DNA of 64,000 bases. It comes from Bacteroidota bacterium. GTDB lineage: Bacteria > Bacteroidota > Bacteroidia > Flavobacteriales_E > Vicingaceae. Numbering within the stretch: position 1 is the first letter of the stretch; each line of letters opens with the position of its first letter. Both the position numbers and the translations under genes were made by a program. Location of the stretch: assembly GCA_013112545.1 (NCBI GenBank), contig JABFGJ010000013.1, positions 1 to 64,000 on the forward strand. Reading direction: 5' to 3'. The notes beneath the pieces are model-generated. The model ran no database searches. It saw only the letters and a program-made list of their open reading frames with translations, and was not told the DNA's origin. Positions 52,034 to 60,781 of this stretch are shown piece after piece.

Positions 52034-54004
52034 ATGACGAAGATATCCATCATCGTAGTCAACTATAATGTTCAATTCTTTTTAGAGAATTGCCTAAATT
52101 CAGTTTTGAAAGCTTCTAAAAACATTGAAACTGAAGTTATTGTTGTTGACAATAATTCCGTTGATGGCTCTTTGGAAATGCTAAAAGAAAAATTTCCCCA
52201 GGTTCAACTCATTGCAAATAAAGAAAATCTAGGTTTTTCTAAAGCCAATAATCAAGCGATAAAAATAGCTAAAGGTGAGTACGTATTGCTGCTTAACCCT
52301 GACACTGTAGTAGAGGAAAATACATTTCAAGTGTGTTATAGCTTTTTTGAATCCCACCCCGATGCTGGAGGGGTTGGAGTAAAAATGCTGGATGGAAGGG
52401 GTAATTTTTTGCCCGAGTCAAAAAGGGGCTTACCTACGCCAAGTGTAGCTTTTTACAAAATTTTTGGGCTTTCTAATTTATTTCCAAAATCAGCGAGGTT
52501 TAGCCGCTATCACTTAGGGCATTTGTCAAACAATGAAAATCACGAAGTAGAGATATTAAGTGGTGCTTTTATGATGATTCGCAAATCGGTGTTAGACCAA
52601 ATTGGGCTTTTAGATGAGAGTTTTTTTATGTATGGCGAAGACATTGATCTTTCTTATCGTATTATAAAAGCGAATTATAAAAACTATTACTTAGCAGATA
52701 CTTCTATTATTCATTATAAAGGAGAAAGCACAAAAAAAAGCAGCATCAATTATGTGTTCGTCTTTTATCGTGCTATGGCGATTTTTGCTAAGAAGCATTT
52801 TTCAAATAAAAATGCCCAACTATTCTCTTGGCTTATCAATTTAGCTATCTATTTAAGAGCAAGTTTTGCGGTTTTAACCAGAACCATCAAGCATGTTTTA
52901 TTGCCAATAATGGATGCTCTTATAATTGTAGTTGGGACATCAACTTTTATTGATTATTACGAGTCTGAAATCAAATACAGCCAAGGAGGTTCTTATCCTG
53001 ATGAAGTTGAAATTCTGGGTATTCCTCTCATTACAGCTATTTATTTGATTACTTTATTCATCAATGGAGCCTATTCAATTCCAACAAAATTTTCAAATCT
53101 GATTAAAGGAGTATTTAGTGGCTCTTTAATTATTTTAATAACCTATTCCCTACTCGATGAAAGCTATCGTTTTTCTAGAGCAATCGTCTTATTTTCAATT
53201 CTTTGGTCTTTATTTGCAATACCTACCTATCGAATAATTTTGAACCTATTGCAAATTAGAAAATTTAAAAAGAGTACCGTACAGCGCGTTGCTATAATAG
53301 GAAAAAAAGAAGAACTTCAACGAATTACCTCTTTCTTAAAAAACACATTAATCCAACCAGAATTTATAACATACATCAATTCAGACAATGTAGATGATGG
53401 ATTTAATTATACTGGTAAGATTTATCAATTGAAAGACATTATTGAAATCTACCAGATAAACGAAGCAATTTTTTGCTCAAAAGACATTTCATCGGCTGAA
53501 ATCATAAATCAAATGTCGATTTTAAACAATAAGAAAGTTGATTTTAAAATTGCTCCCGCTGAAAGTTTATACATTATTGGCTCAAATAGCATTGAAAATT
53601 CTGGAGAGTATTATATTTTAGGTTCAAATACACTCTTAAAACCTATCAATAGACGCAATAAGCGATTACTCGATTTTTCATTATCCTTTATTTTGTTGTT
53701 GTTATTTCCAATTGTATTATTATTTAATCATTTAAAGATTATTAGTTTAAAAAACTTAGTCCTAATCTTAATCGGGCGATTGAGTTTTGTAGGATTTATT
53801 AACTCTTCAGCCATTGCCAAACAACAACTAAATGTAAAAAAGGGAGTTTTAAATGCAGGAGATTATTATCTAGAACAAGAATTAAACGTAAAATCAATTG
53901 AACAGCTCAATTTTGAATACAGTAGAGATTATTCCATTTTTAAAGATATAGAGATCATCTTTAAAAACTTTTCTAAATTAAATCGCGAAACGCATTCGAA
54001 TTAA
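52034..54004 (+). CDS. Large GT2 fused to a degenerate polyprenyl-phosphate sugar transferase-like region
   Basis: The 656-residue protein begins with a complete GT2 domain (about 1-240) with 'VSIIVVNYNV'-type start, 'IVVDNNSVDGS', 'LLLNPDTVVEE' and 'FFMYGEDIDLSYRI', like WbbL rhamnosyltransferases. Membrane helices follow (about 275-400). A Rossmann-like segment 'VQRVAIIGKKEELQRIT' (about 417) and an end resembling polyprenyl-phosphate sugar transferases ('RNKRLLDFSLSFILLLLFP', 'IGRLSFVGF', 'DYSIFKDIEIIFKN') complete it. The catalytic Lys/Asp-Glu core between those last landmarks is missing. It starts 6 bp after recR. The GT2 domain is probably active; the C-terminus may be a membrane scaffold. 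Confidence 0.78.
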   Translation: MTKISIIVVNYNVQFFLENCLNSVLKASKNIETEVIVVDNNSVDGSLEMLKEKFPQVQLIANKENLGFSKANNQAIKIAKGEYVLLLNPDTVVEENTFQVCYSFFESHPDAGGVGVKMLDGRGNFLPESKRGLPTPSVAFYKIFGLSNLFPKSARFSRYHLGHLSNNENHEVEILSGAFMMIRKSVLDQIGLLDESFFMYGEDIDLSYRIIKANYKNYYLADTSIIHYKGESTKKSSINYVFVFYRAMAIFAKKHFSNKNAQLFSWLINLAIYLRASFAVLTRTIKHVLLPIMDALIIVVGTSTFIDYYESEIKYSQGGSYPDEVEILGIPLITAIYLITLFINGAYSIPTKFSNLIKGVFSGSLIILITYSLLDESYRFSRAIVLFSILWSLFAIPTYRIILNLLQIRKFKKSTVQRVAIIGKKEELQRITSFLKNTLIQPEFITYINSDNVDDGFNYTGKIYQLKDIIEIYQINEAIFCSKDISSAEIINQMSILNNKKVDFKIAPAESLYIIGSNSIENSGEYYILGSNTLLKPINRRNKRLLDFSLSFILLLLFPIVLLFNHLKIISLKNLVLILIGRLSFVGFINSSAIAKQQLNVKKGVLNAGDYYLEQELNVKSIEQLNFEYSRDYSIFKDIEIIFKNFSKLNRETHSN

Positions 54005-54011
54005 TTTTTTT

Positions 54012-54620
54012 TTAAAGTACCATAAGCCTTCTGACTCCAAGCACCTGGCCATTTTCAAAACCAACTTTAAGCAAGTATATTCCTTTTGGCAACTCCTTTA
54101 TATCCATTTTCATTTGGTCTTGTTTGGGAAACAAAAAAGCTTTTTGCAATTTTCCTTGCAAATTGAATAGCTCAATTTTCACCGTATTAAATTCACTATT
54201 TATTAGCTTTATGCTGAATACAGAAGAAGCCGGATTTGGATTAAGTATAAAGCTATCTCCAGCTAAATCAGAATCTATATCTACCATTTTAACTAGCGTA
54301 AATTCTCCCTCTTCTAGCTTTATTCTGTAGTAATTTAATTCAAATTTTTTGGGATATTGATCTATCCAATTATAATTCACAGCTTCATTTATGCTACCAC
54401 AAACCCCAGGATAAGTATAAATTGTTTCAAAATCAGAACCATTATTACTTCGTTGAATACTTAAATCCAAACAAGTTGAGCCTGCATCCATTGTCCAATT
54501 CAAAAAAACTGAGTTAACCCCAATCCGTTGAACATCAAATTTAATAATTCGAGAACTTTGAGCTTCTGCCCTTTGACACATTAAAAAAAGCAATCCTAAA
54601 AGAAATAATCTCATTTTCAT
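54012..54620 (-). CDS. Small secreted T9SS protein
   Basis: The 202-residue protein has a signal peptide ending 'QRAEAQ', a short fibronectin-III-like domain (about 25-115, 'VQRIGVNSVFLNWTM...NYYRIKLEEG') and a type A T9SS tail ('FILNPNPASSVFSIKL...GIYLLKVGFENGQVLG'). It is almost only a sorting domain with one module, much smaller than the other T9SS proteins here. It should be exported to the surface. The cysteines in 'STCLDLSIQ' and 'PGVCGS' may form a disulfide. Function unknown. Confidence 0.82.
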   Translation of the reverse strand: MKMRLFLLGLLFLMCQRAEAQSSRIIKFDVQRIGVNSVFLNWTMDAGSTCLDLSIQRSNNGSDFETIYTYPGVCGSINEAVNYNWIDQYPKKFELNYYRIKLEEGEFTLVKMVDIDSDLAGDSFILNPNPASSVFSIKLINSEFNTVKIELFNLQGKLQKAFLFPKQDQMKMDIKELPKGIYLLKVGFENGQVLGVRRLMVL

Positions 54621-54711
54621 CTAACGTAAAAATAAACAAGGAAGTATCTATTTGATTTGTTTTTAGTTCTGAAATGCCACATTCACGTTATTTAGTCATG
54701 TAAAATTTACC

Positions 54712-54719
54712 TAATTTTG
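54712..54719 (+). promoter_or_regulatory. Possible -7 element for the E2 gene
   Basis: TAATTTTG fits TAnnTTTG and ends 22 bp before the ATG at 54742. No -33 element is evident. Confidence 0.35.
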
Positions 54720-54741
54720 CAAGCAAAACAGAATATAAACT

Positions 54742-56046
54742 ATGGCTGAAATTGAATTAATTATGCCCAAAATGGGTGAAAGTGTTGCAGAAGCTACAAT
54801 AACAAAATGGTTAAAATCGGAAGGAGATAGCGTTGAAGCAGAAGAACCTATAATTGAGATAGCTACAGATAAAGTTGACTCTGAAATACCCGCACCTGAA
54901 AGTGGTGTAATTAAAAAAATTCTTTTTCAAGAAGATGAAGTTGTACAAGTAGGTCAAGCAATAGCAATTATTGAAGTCCAGGGAGCAGGCAACTCTAGTC
55001 CAAGCCCAGTAAAAAAAGCTGAAGAAGTACTTGAAAACACCAACAATAATACAACTATTAGCCCTGCTCCAGTTGTCCAAACCACGAACGTTAAAAGTGT
55101 TGTTTCCAATAAGTTCTTTTCACCTTTAGTTAAAAGCATTGCAGAAAAAGAAGGTATCAGTATAGAAGAACTTGAAAGTATAAACGGCTCAGGGAACAAT
55201 GCTCGTGTAACAAAAGATGATTTGGTAAATTACCTGAGTAACCGTAAAAACACCCCAAATCCTGTTGCTGAGACTAAAGTAAGTCAAGCAAGTAACACAG
55301 AAAAAACACACAAACCAGCGGTGATCAGTTTAGACAATGGCGATGAAATCATTCAGATGGATCGAATGAGAAAGATGATTTCTGACCACATGACCATGTC
55401 GAAACATACTTCGGCTCATGTTACGTCTTTTGTGGAAGCTGATGTCACTAACATGGTTTTATGGAGAAATAAGGTGAAAGATTCTTTTCAAAAAAGAGAA
55501 GGTGAAAAAATCACATTTACTCCAATAATAATGGAGGCTGTTGCTAAAGCAATTAAAGAAATGCCCATGATTAATGTGTCAGTTGATGGCGATAAAATCA
55601 TTAAAAGAAAACACATTAACCTTGGAATGGCAACAGCTTTACCAAGTGGTAATTTAATTGTTCCTGTTATTAAAGATGCCGACCAAAAGAATTTAGTTGG
55701 TTTATCTAAAGCTGTAAATGATTTGGCAAATAGAGCTAGAATTAACAAACTAAGCCCTGATGAAGTGGCTGGAGGAACTTTCACAGTTACAAATGTTGGA
55801 ACATTTGGCAATGTGATGGGAACACCAATCATTAACCAACCACAAGTTGCTATTATGGCTGTTGGGGCAATTCGAAAAAAACCAGCCGTTATTGAAACTC
55901 CTTTTGGCGATACTATTGGAATTAGGCATCAAATGTTTTTATCTCTTTCTTATGACCATCGAGTTGTTGACGGCTCTTTGGGTGGAAGTTTTGTTCAGCG
56001 TGTTGCTAAAATATTAGAGGAATTTGACATCAACAGAGATATTTAA
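54742..56046 (+). CDS. Dihydrolipoamide acyltransferase (E2) of a 2-oxoacid dehydrogenase
   Basis: The 434-residue E2 has a lipoyl domain (1-80) with the lipoylated Lys44 in 'ATDKVDSEIP', a linker, an E1/E3-binding domain (about 125-165, 'FSPLVKSIAEKEGISIEELESINGSGNNARVTKDDL'), and a catalytic domain with the HxxxD pair His406 and Asp410 in 'YDHRVVDGS'. It forms the core of a branched-chain, 2-oxoglutarate or pyruvate dehydrogenase complex. The single lipoyl domain and the 'EADVTN' region favour the branched-chain type, but this is not decisive. No E1 or E3 gene is adjacent. Confidence 0.9.
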   Translation: MAEIELIMPKMGESVAEATITKWLKSEGDSVEAEEPIIEIATDKVDSEIPAPESGVIKKILFQEDEVVQVGQAIAIIEVQGAGNSSPSPVKKAEEVLENTNNNTTISPAPVVQTTNVKSVVSNKFFSPLVKSIAEKEGISIEELESINGSGNNARVTKDDLVNYLSNRKNTPNPVAETKVSQASNTEKTHKPAVISLDNGDEIIQMDRMRKMISDHMTMSKHTSAHVTSFVEADVTNMVLWRNKVKDSFQKREGEKITFTPIIMEAVAKAIKEMPMINVSVDGDKIIKRKHINLGMATALPSGNLIVPVIKDADQKNLVGLSKAVNDLANRARINKLSPDEVAGGTFTVTNVGTFGNVMGTPIINQPQVAIMAVGAIRKKPAVIETPFGDTIGIRHQMFLSLSYDHRVVDGSLGGSFVQRVAKILEEFDINRDI

Positions 56047-56110
56047 TCGATAAACAATATAATGTTAGCTATTAAATAAAAATTTATTCTTTTATTTAAA
56101 TACAATAAAA

Positions 56111-56118
56111 TATATTTG
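56111..56118 (+). promoter_or_regulatory. Possible -7 element for the PorE-like gene
   Basis: TATATTTG fits TAnnTTTG, 32 bp before the ATG at 56151. No -33 element is evident. Confidence 0.35.
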
Positions 56119-56150
56119 TTGCTGACCATATAACTTATAATATACCAAAA

Positions 56151-59100
56151 ATGAATAAGCGCTTTTTTCCCTTAGTCGTTATTTTAATAAATTTCTTTAC
56201 AACAGCTGTGTTTGCTCAAGAACTAAGCGACAGAGAGAAATTTACAGAAGCCATGTATTTAATGGATGAGCGCAGATTTAGCACTGCTTTACCAATCTTA
56301 TTAGAACTAGCTGAAAAAGAAAAAGACAATGCAAATTTAGATTACAACATTGGTTTAGCCTACTTATTTTCTTTTGAAGAAAAAGAAAAAGTAAAAGCCC
56401 TCCCTTACTTATTGTCAGCAGCTAAAAACACAAGCCCAAATTATAAAGCCTTTAATTCTAGAGAAAAAAGAGCTCCAGTTGATGCCACTTTTTACTTAGC
56501 AAAAGCACAGCACAACGACTATCAGTTTTTAGAGGCTAAAGAGAATCTATTGAAATTTCAAAAACAAATTACCGAAGAGCATTATTTATGGAAAGAAGTT
56601 GGAAAGGGATTAAAGATGGCCGATTACGCTCAAAAAGCCATTACTAACCCTGTTAACATCATTGTTACCAATTTAGGCGATTCTCTCAATGGTTATTATC
56701 CAGACTTTAGTCCAGTTGTTCGAATAGATGAAACAGCTATCTATTTCACCTCAAGAAGGCTAAGGAAAGATAGCTCGAATTTTGAAATATATGACCCGAT
56801 TGATGGTATGTTGTACGAAGACTTATATGTTTCTTTTAAAAATGAAGATACTGAAGTTTGGGGAGAGCCATACCCACTAAACATAAACACCGAAGGCCAC
56901 GAAGCCACAGTGAACTTATCAGTTGATGGACAAACCTTATACATTTATAAAGACATAAGAGGGAACGGTGAGTTATATAAAAGTAATCTAGTTTCTGATT
57001 CGGCTGGTTTTGAAACTTGGTCAGAACCAGAAAAACTAGGTTCTGATATAAATTCAAAAGCCTATGAAACACACGTAACGGTTACTCCTGATGGAAAATA
57101 TTTATATTTTGTAAGCGATAGAGATGGTGGTTTTGGTGGTAAAGATATTTATTATTGTAGATTATTGCCAACTGGTGAATGGGCCCTTTCTCAAAATGCT
57201 GGCCCTGTTTTAAATTCAGAATACAATGAAGATGGTGTGTTTATGCACCCTGATGGAAAAACCATGTATTTTAGTTCTGACGGACATGAAAGCATGGGTG
57301 GATATGATATTATGTATTCAGTACTAAGTGATTCCGGCTGGAGCACACCAACCAATATGGGCTACCCCATTAACTCGGTTGACGATGATGTTTTTTTTGT
57401 AACCACTCCTGATGGTAAAAGAGCTTATTTTTCTTCTTTCAAAGAAGAAGGTTATGGTGAAAAAGACATCTACATGCTAGAGTTGCTAGATGCTGAAGAA
57501 AAGCCAATCACTTTATATCGTGGTGAATTTACTTTTGTTGACCGCTATGTTCCACCAGCAGGAGCATTGGTAACCATAACCAATAACAATACCGGTGAGC
57601 TTGTAGGGTATTTCACTCCTCGACAAAGAGATGGTCAGTTTTCAGCTATTCTTGAAACAAACAACAGCTATCACTTTACTTATGAATCTGCAGGTTACGA
57701 AACTTATGAAGAAGACATTTATGTTCCTGCAAGTGCTAATTACCAAGAAATTTACAAAGATATTAAGTTAAGGCCTGTAAGGGTTGGAGACGGGATGAAT
57801 CCGATTCAAGCTGAGCCACTATATATGGCAAATGTCAGTGGATCTATTGCTAAAAATTCAGATCCGATAAAAGGATTAAAAATACTTTTACTTAATGAAG
57901 ACAAGGATTTGTTAGAACAAACCGAAACAGATAATGTTGGTGTATTTAATTTCTCAAAATTAGACCCCTCTAAAACATATCTTATTCAAGTAGTTACTGA
58001 AGATGAAAACCCTATTAAAGGTTATTCCATTGAAATTTTAAATGATAAAGGAGAAACGTTAACATTCGAAAAAATTGATGACAACACTTACATCTTTGTT
58101 CCAACGCTTTATCCTTATGAATATTACGGAATATCTGCTAGTGCAATATCTGGAAAAGTGAAAAGTAGCGAGGGTCCTCTATCAGGTTTAAATGTTAGAT
58201 TAGAAGATGAAACTAAAGATTTAATTCAGCAAGAAGAAACCGATGAATACGGTGAATTTAATTTCCAAAAACTTGATTTAGACAAAACATATCGTATTAT
58301 TTTCGAAGGTGATTTTCCTGACAATACAGACATCGTTCTCTTAAATGAAGCAGGTGATGAATTAACATTCATGAAAGTTAAAGAAGGTGTTTATGAATAT
58401 GTACCTGTTAAAAAATCTAGCCCAGAAGTTGTTTTATCAGACATACGCGGTTCCATTACCCATTTAGATATGCCTGTGAAAAACCTCAGTGTATTGTTGC
58501 TAGATAAAAATTTGACTCTGCTGAATAAAACAGCTACAGATTCAGTTGGTAAATTCAACTTTATGGACTTGGATTTAAAACAACAATATACCATTAAGTT
58601 TGAAGGAGACTTTCCTGAGGATTTAAAATTAGTTGTTGCAAACGAAGATTTCGATCTCTTGCTATTTAGAAAAATTGCAGCAGGAGTTTATCGATATGAC
58701 CCAATTTTTGTTAGACTTGAAAACAAACAAGCTGATGTTCTTGGACAAGAAATTACTGATGATGTTAGTGAGTTTAATTATAAAAAATTAAATACCGATG
58801 AGTATTATAAAATTATCTACGATGGTAATTACCCTGACGATAGTGAGCTCGTATTCTTTAATGACAAAGGAGAAAAACTAGCGTTTAAAAAGGTAAGTGA
58901 TGGAGTTTATGAATACATTCCTATTAAAAGTGCAGGCCCTCGTTCTTACACCATGGATGTTGAAGGCAGACCTGATTTAAAAGAAACTTATCCAAGACCT
59001 GAGGAGTTGAGAAATGTTATTGCATATTTCCAAAGGTATTTTATCTATAATGCGAAGGACATTAACAAACAAAACAAAGAGTTTGTTGATTTTATAAATG

Positions 59101-59390
59101 ATATTGCAGAGTTGGTTGAAATAAGAGGAAATGTGGAATTGATAATAACTTCTTCCGCTTCTAAAGTTCCTACAAAAACATGGAAAACAAACTCTATCTT
59201 AACAAAGAAAAGGGCTTATGATACCAAAGCTTTGCTGGTTAGCATTTTTGCTGAAAGAGGTATTAAGCCTGAACAATATAACTTTGTTGACATTAATACT
59301 TTAATTACAGGTCCAGAATATAAAGGAGATTTTGACACCAATATGCATGAATACGAAAAGTATCAATATGTGAGAATTTTCGTAAAATAG
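56151..59390 (+). CDS. PorE-like TPR/PD40/OmpA-type envelope protein with tandem domains
   Basis: The 1079-residue protein has a signal peptide ending 'AVFAQ' and N-terminal TPR-like helices (about 25-165). PD40 propeller blades follow (about 170-460, e.g. 'HVTVTPDGKYLYFVSDRDGG'), then a carboxypeptidase-regulatory-like domain (about 465-545). Four tandem ~90-residue repeats start near 559, 666, 766 and 852, sharing 'GxFNFxKLD', 'FEGDFPxD' and 'GVYEYVP'. A divergent OmpA-like end ('KKRAYDTKALLVSIFAERGI', about 940-1079) closes the protein. This order resembles the T9SS component PorE. The OmpA end lacks the usual TD pair of the peptidoglycan site, so cell-wall binding is uncertain. Confidence 0.8.
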   Translation: MNKRFFPLVVILINFFTTAVFAQELSDREKFTEAMYLMDERRFSTALPILLELAEKEKDNANLDYNIGLAYLFSFEEKEKVKALPYLLSAAKNTSPNYKAFNSREKRAPVDATFYLAKAQHNDYQFLEAKENLLKFQKQITEEHYLWKEVGKGLKMADYAQKAITNPVNIIVTNLGDSLNGYYPDFSPVVRIDETAIYFTSRRLRKDSSNFEIYDPIDGMLYEDLYVSFKNEDTEVWGEPYPLNINTEGHEATVNLSVDGQTLYIYKDIRGNGELYKSNLVSDSAGFETWSEPEKLGSDINSKAYETHVTVTPDGKYLYFVSDRDGGFGGKDIYYCRLLPTGEWALSQNAGPVLNSEYNEDGVFMHPDGKTMYFSSDGHESMGGYDIMYSVLSDSGWSTPTNMGYPINSVDDDVFFVTTPDGKRAYFSSFKEEGYGEKDIYMLELLDAEEKPITLYRGEFTFVDRYVPPAGALVTITNNNTGELVGYFTPRQRDGQFSAILETNNSYHFTYESAGYETYEEDIYVPASANYQEIYKDIKLRPVRVGDGMNPIQAEPLYMANVSGSIAKNSDPIKGLKILLLNEDKDLLEQTETDNVGVFNFSKLDPSKTYLIQVVTEDENPIKGYSIEILNDKGETLTFEKIDDNTYIFVPTLYPYEYYGISASAISGKVKSSEGPLSGLNVRLEDETKDLIQQEETDEYGEFNFQKLDLDKTYRIIFEGDFPDNTDIVLLNEAGDELTFMKVKEGVYEYVPVKKSSPEVVLSDIRGSITHLDMPVKNLSVLLLDKNLTLLNKTATDSVGKFNFMDLDLKQQYTIKFEGDFPEDLKLVVANEDFDLLLFRKIAAGVYRYDPIFVRLENKQADVLGQEITDDVSEFNYKKLNTDEYYKIIYDGNYPDDSELVFFNDKGEKLAFKKVSDGVYEYIPIKSAGPRSYTMDVEGRPDLKETYPRPEELRNVIAYFQRYFIYNAKDINKQNKEFVDFINDIAELVEIRGNVELIITSSASKVPTKTWKTNSILTKKRAYDTKALLVSIFAERGIKPEQYNFVDINTLITGPEYKGDFDTNMHEYEKYQYVRIFVK

Positions 59391-59394
59391 GCCT

Positions 59395-60162
59395 ATGAAG
59401 TTGCAATTAAAAAAACCAATCGTATTTTTTGATTTAGAAACCACTGGAGTAAATGTAGCTAGTGATCGAATTGTTGAAATCTCAATCATGAAGCTACACC
59501 CAGATGGGAAAAAGGAAATTAAAACTAGAAGGGTTAATCCTGAAATGAAAATACCCGCAGGTGCTTCTGAAGTTCATGGAATCTATGATGAGGATGTAAA
59601 AGATGAACCCACTTTTAAGGCTTTAGCAAAAAGCTTAGCCAACTTTATAGGCAACAGTGATTTAGCTGGCTATAATTCCAACAAATTTGATGTTCCTTTA
59701 TTGATGGAAGAATTTCTTAGGGTTGGTGTTGACTTTGATCTCAACAATAGAAAACTAGTTGATGTTCAGAATATTTTTCATAAAATGGAGCAGCGCACTC
59801 TAGTTGCTGCATATAAATTCTATTGCAATAAGGAATTGAAGAATGCTCATAGTGCCGAGGCTGACAATATTGCTACTTTCGAAATTCTTGAATCTCAGAT
59901 TGAAAAATACGAGGAGTTGGAAAACAATGTTGATTTCTTATCTGAATTTTCTACAAGAAATAAAACCGCTGATTTAATGGGCCGCATTATTTATGACCAA
60001 GATGGTGTAGAGGTTTTTAATTTCGGAAAACACAAAGGAAAATCCGTTGCAAAAGTATTTGAAGAAGAATCCTCTTACTATAACTGGATGATGAATGGAG
60101 ACTTCCCCTTATATACAAAAAAGATATTAACTGAAATAAAATTAAGGGGATTCAATAAATAA
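59395..60162 (+). CDS. DnaQ-like 3'-5' exonuclease
   Basis: This 255-residue protein has the RNase T/DnaQ fold with Asp13 and Glu15 in 'VFFDLETTG', the second acidic site in 'AGYNSNKFDVPLL', and the C-terminal 'HSAEADNIAT' with the DEDDh histidine and aspartate. A C-terminal extension ('FNFGKHKGKSVAKV...YNWMMNGDFPLYTKKI') is a small domain often fused to such nucleases. It starts 4 bp after the PorE-like gene and is likely cotranscribed. It may be the proofreading subunit of DNA polymerase III or an independent repair exonuclease. Confidence 0.9.
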   Translation: MKLQLKKPIVFFDLETTGVNVASDRIVEISIMKLHPDGKKEIKTRRVNPEMKIPAGASEVHGIYDEDVKDEPTFKALAKSLANFIGNSDLAGYNSNKFDVPLLMEEFLRVGVDFDLNNRKLVDVQNIFHKMEQRTLVAAYKFYCNKELKNAHSAEADNIATFEILESQIEKYEELENNVDFLSEFSTRNKTADLMGRIIYDQDGVEVFNFGKHKGKSVAKVFEEESSYYNWMMNGDFPLYTKKILTEIKLRGFNK

Positions 60163-60169
60163 TATTCTG

Positions 60170-60781
60170 ATGAAAATTATTTGTATCGGCAGAAATTATG
60201 CAGATCACGCTGCTGAATTAAACAATCCTGTTCCAAAAGAACCAGTAGTTTTCTTAAAACCTGAAACTGCATTAATTCCCAAAAATCAACCCTTCTTTTA
60301 TCCTGATTTTTCAAATGACATCCATTTTGAAGCCGAAATAGTTGTAAAAATAAATCGTTTAGGAAAAAACATTGCCACTCAATTCGCTCATAAATATTAT
60401 GAGGAAATCAGTTTAGGCATAGATTTTACAGCCAGAGATATTCAACAAAGACTTAAGGAGAAAGGATTGCCTTGGGAAAAAGCAAAAGCCTTTGACCACT
60501 CTGCTCCTACAGGCAAGTTTATTCCAAAAAGCAAACTAAAAAATCTTAACGATTTTAATTTCTCCTTATTGATTGATGGTGAAACCAAACAAAAGGGCAA
60601 TACCAAAAACATGCTATTCAGCATTGATGCCATAATCGCTGAAGTTTCTAAATACTTTACCCTAAAAATTGGCGATTTAATTTTCACTGGAACTCCTGCA
60701 GGAGTTGGTCCAATAGCTATTGGCAATCATTTAGAAGGATTTATTGAAGAAGAAAAAGTTTTTAACTTAAAAATTCGTTAA
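60170..60781 (+). CDS. Short FAH-family hydrolase/isomerase (YcgM-like)
   Basis: The 203-residue protein has the FAH fold without the N-terminal domain of fumarylacetoacetase. It contains 'ICIGRNYADHAAELNN', 'PVVFLKPETAL', the metal ligands in 'HFEAEIVVKI' and 'GIDFTARDIQ', and 'FTGTPAGVGPI'. Members act on acylpyruvates, 2-hydroxyhepta-2,4-dienedioate or oxaloacetate. It sits 7 bp after the exonuclease gene and ends 4 bp inside the convergent dehydrogenase gene. The likely activity is acylpyruvate hydrolase or oxaloacetate decarboxylase; the substrate is unresolved. Confidence 0.9.
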   Translation: MKIICIGRNYADHAAELNNPVPKEPVVFLKPETALIPKNQPFFYPDFSNDIHFEAEIVVKINRLGKNIATQFAHKYYEEISLGIDFTARDIQQRLKEKGLPWEKAKAFDHSAPTGKFIPKSKLKNLNDFNFSLLIDGETKQKGNTKNMLFSIDAIIAEVSKYFTLKIGDLIFTGTPAGVGPIAIGNHLEGFIEEEKVFNLKIR

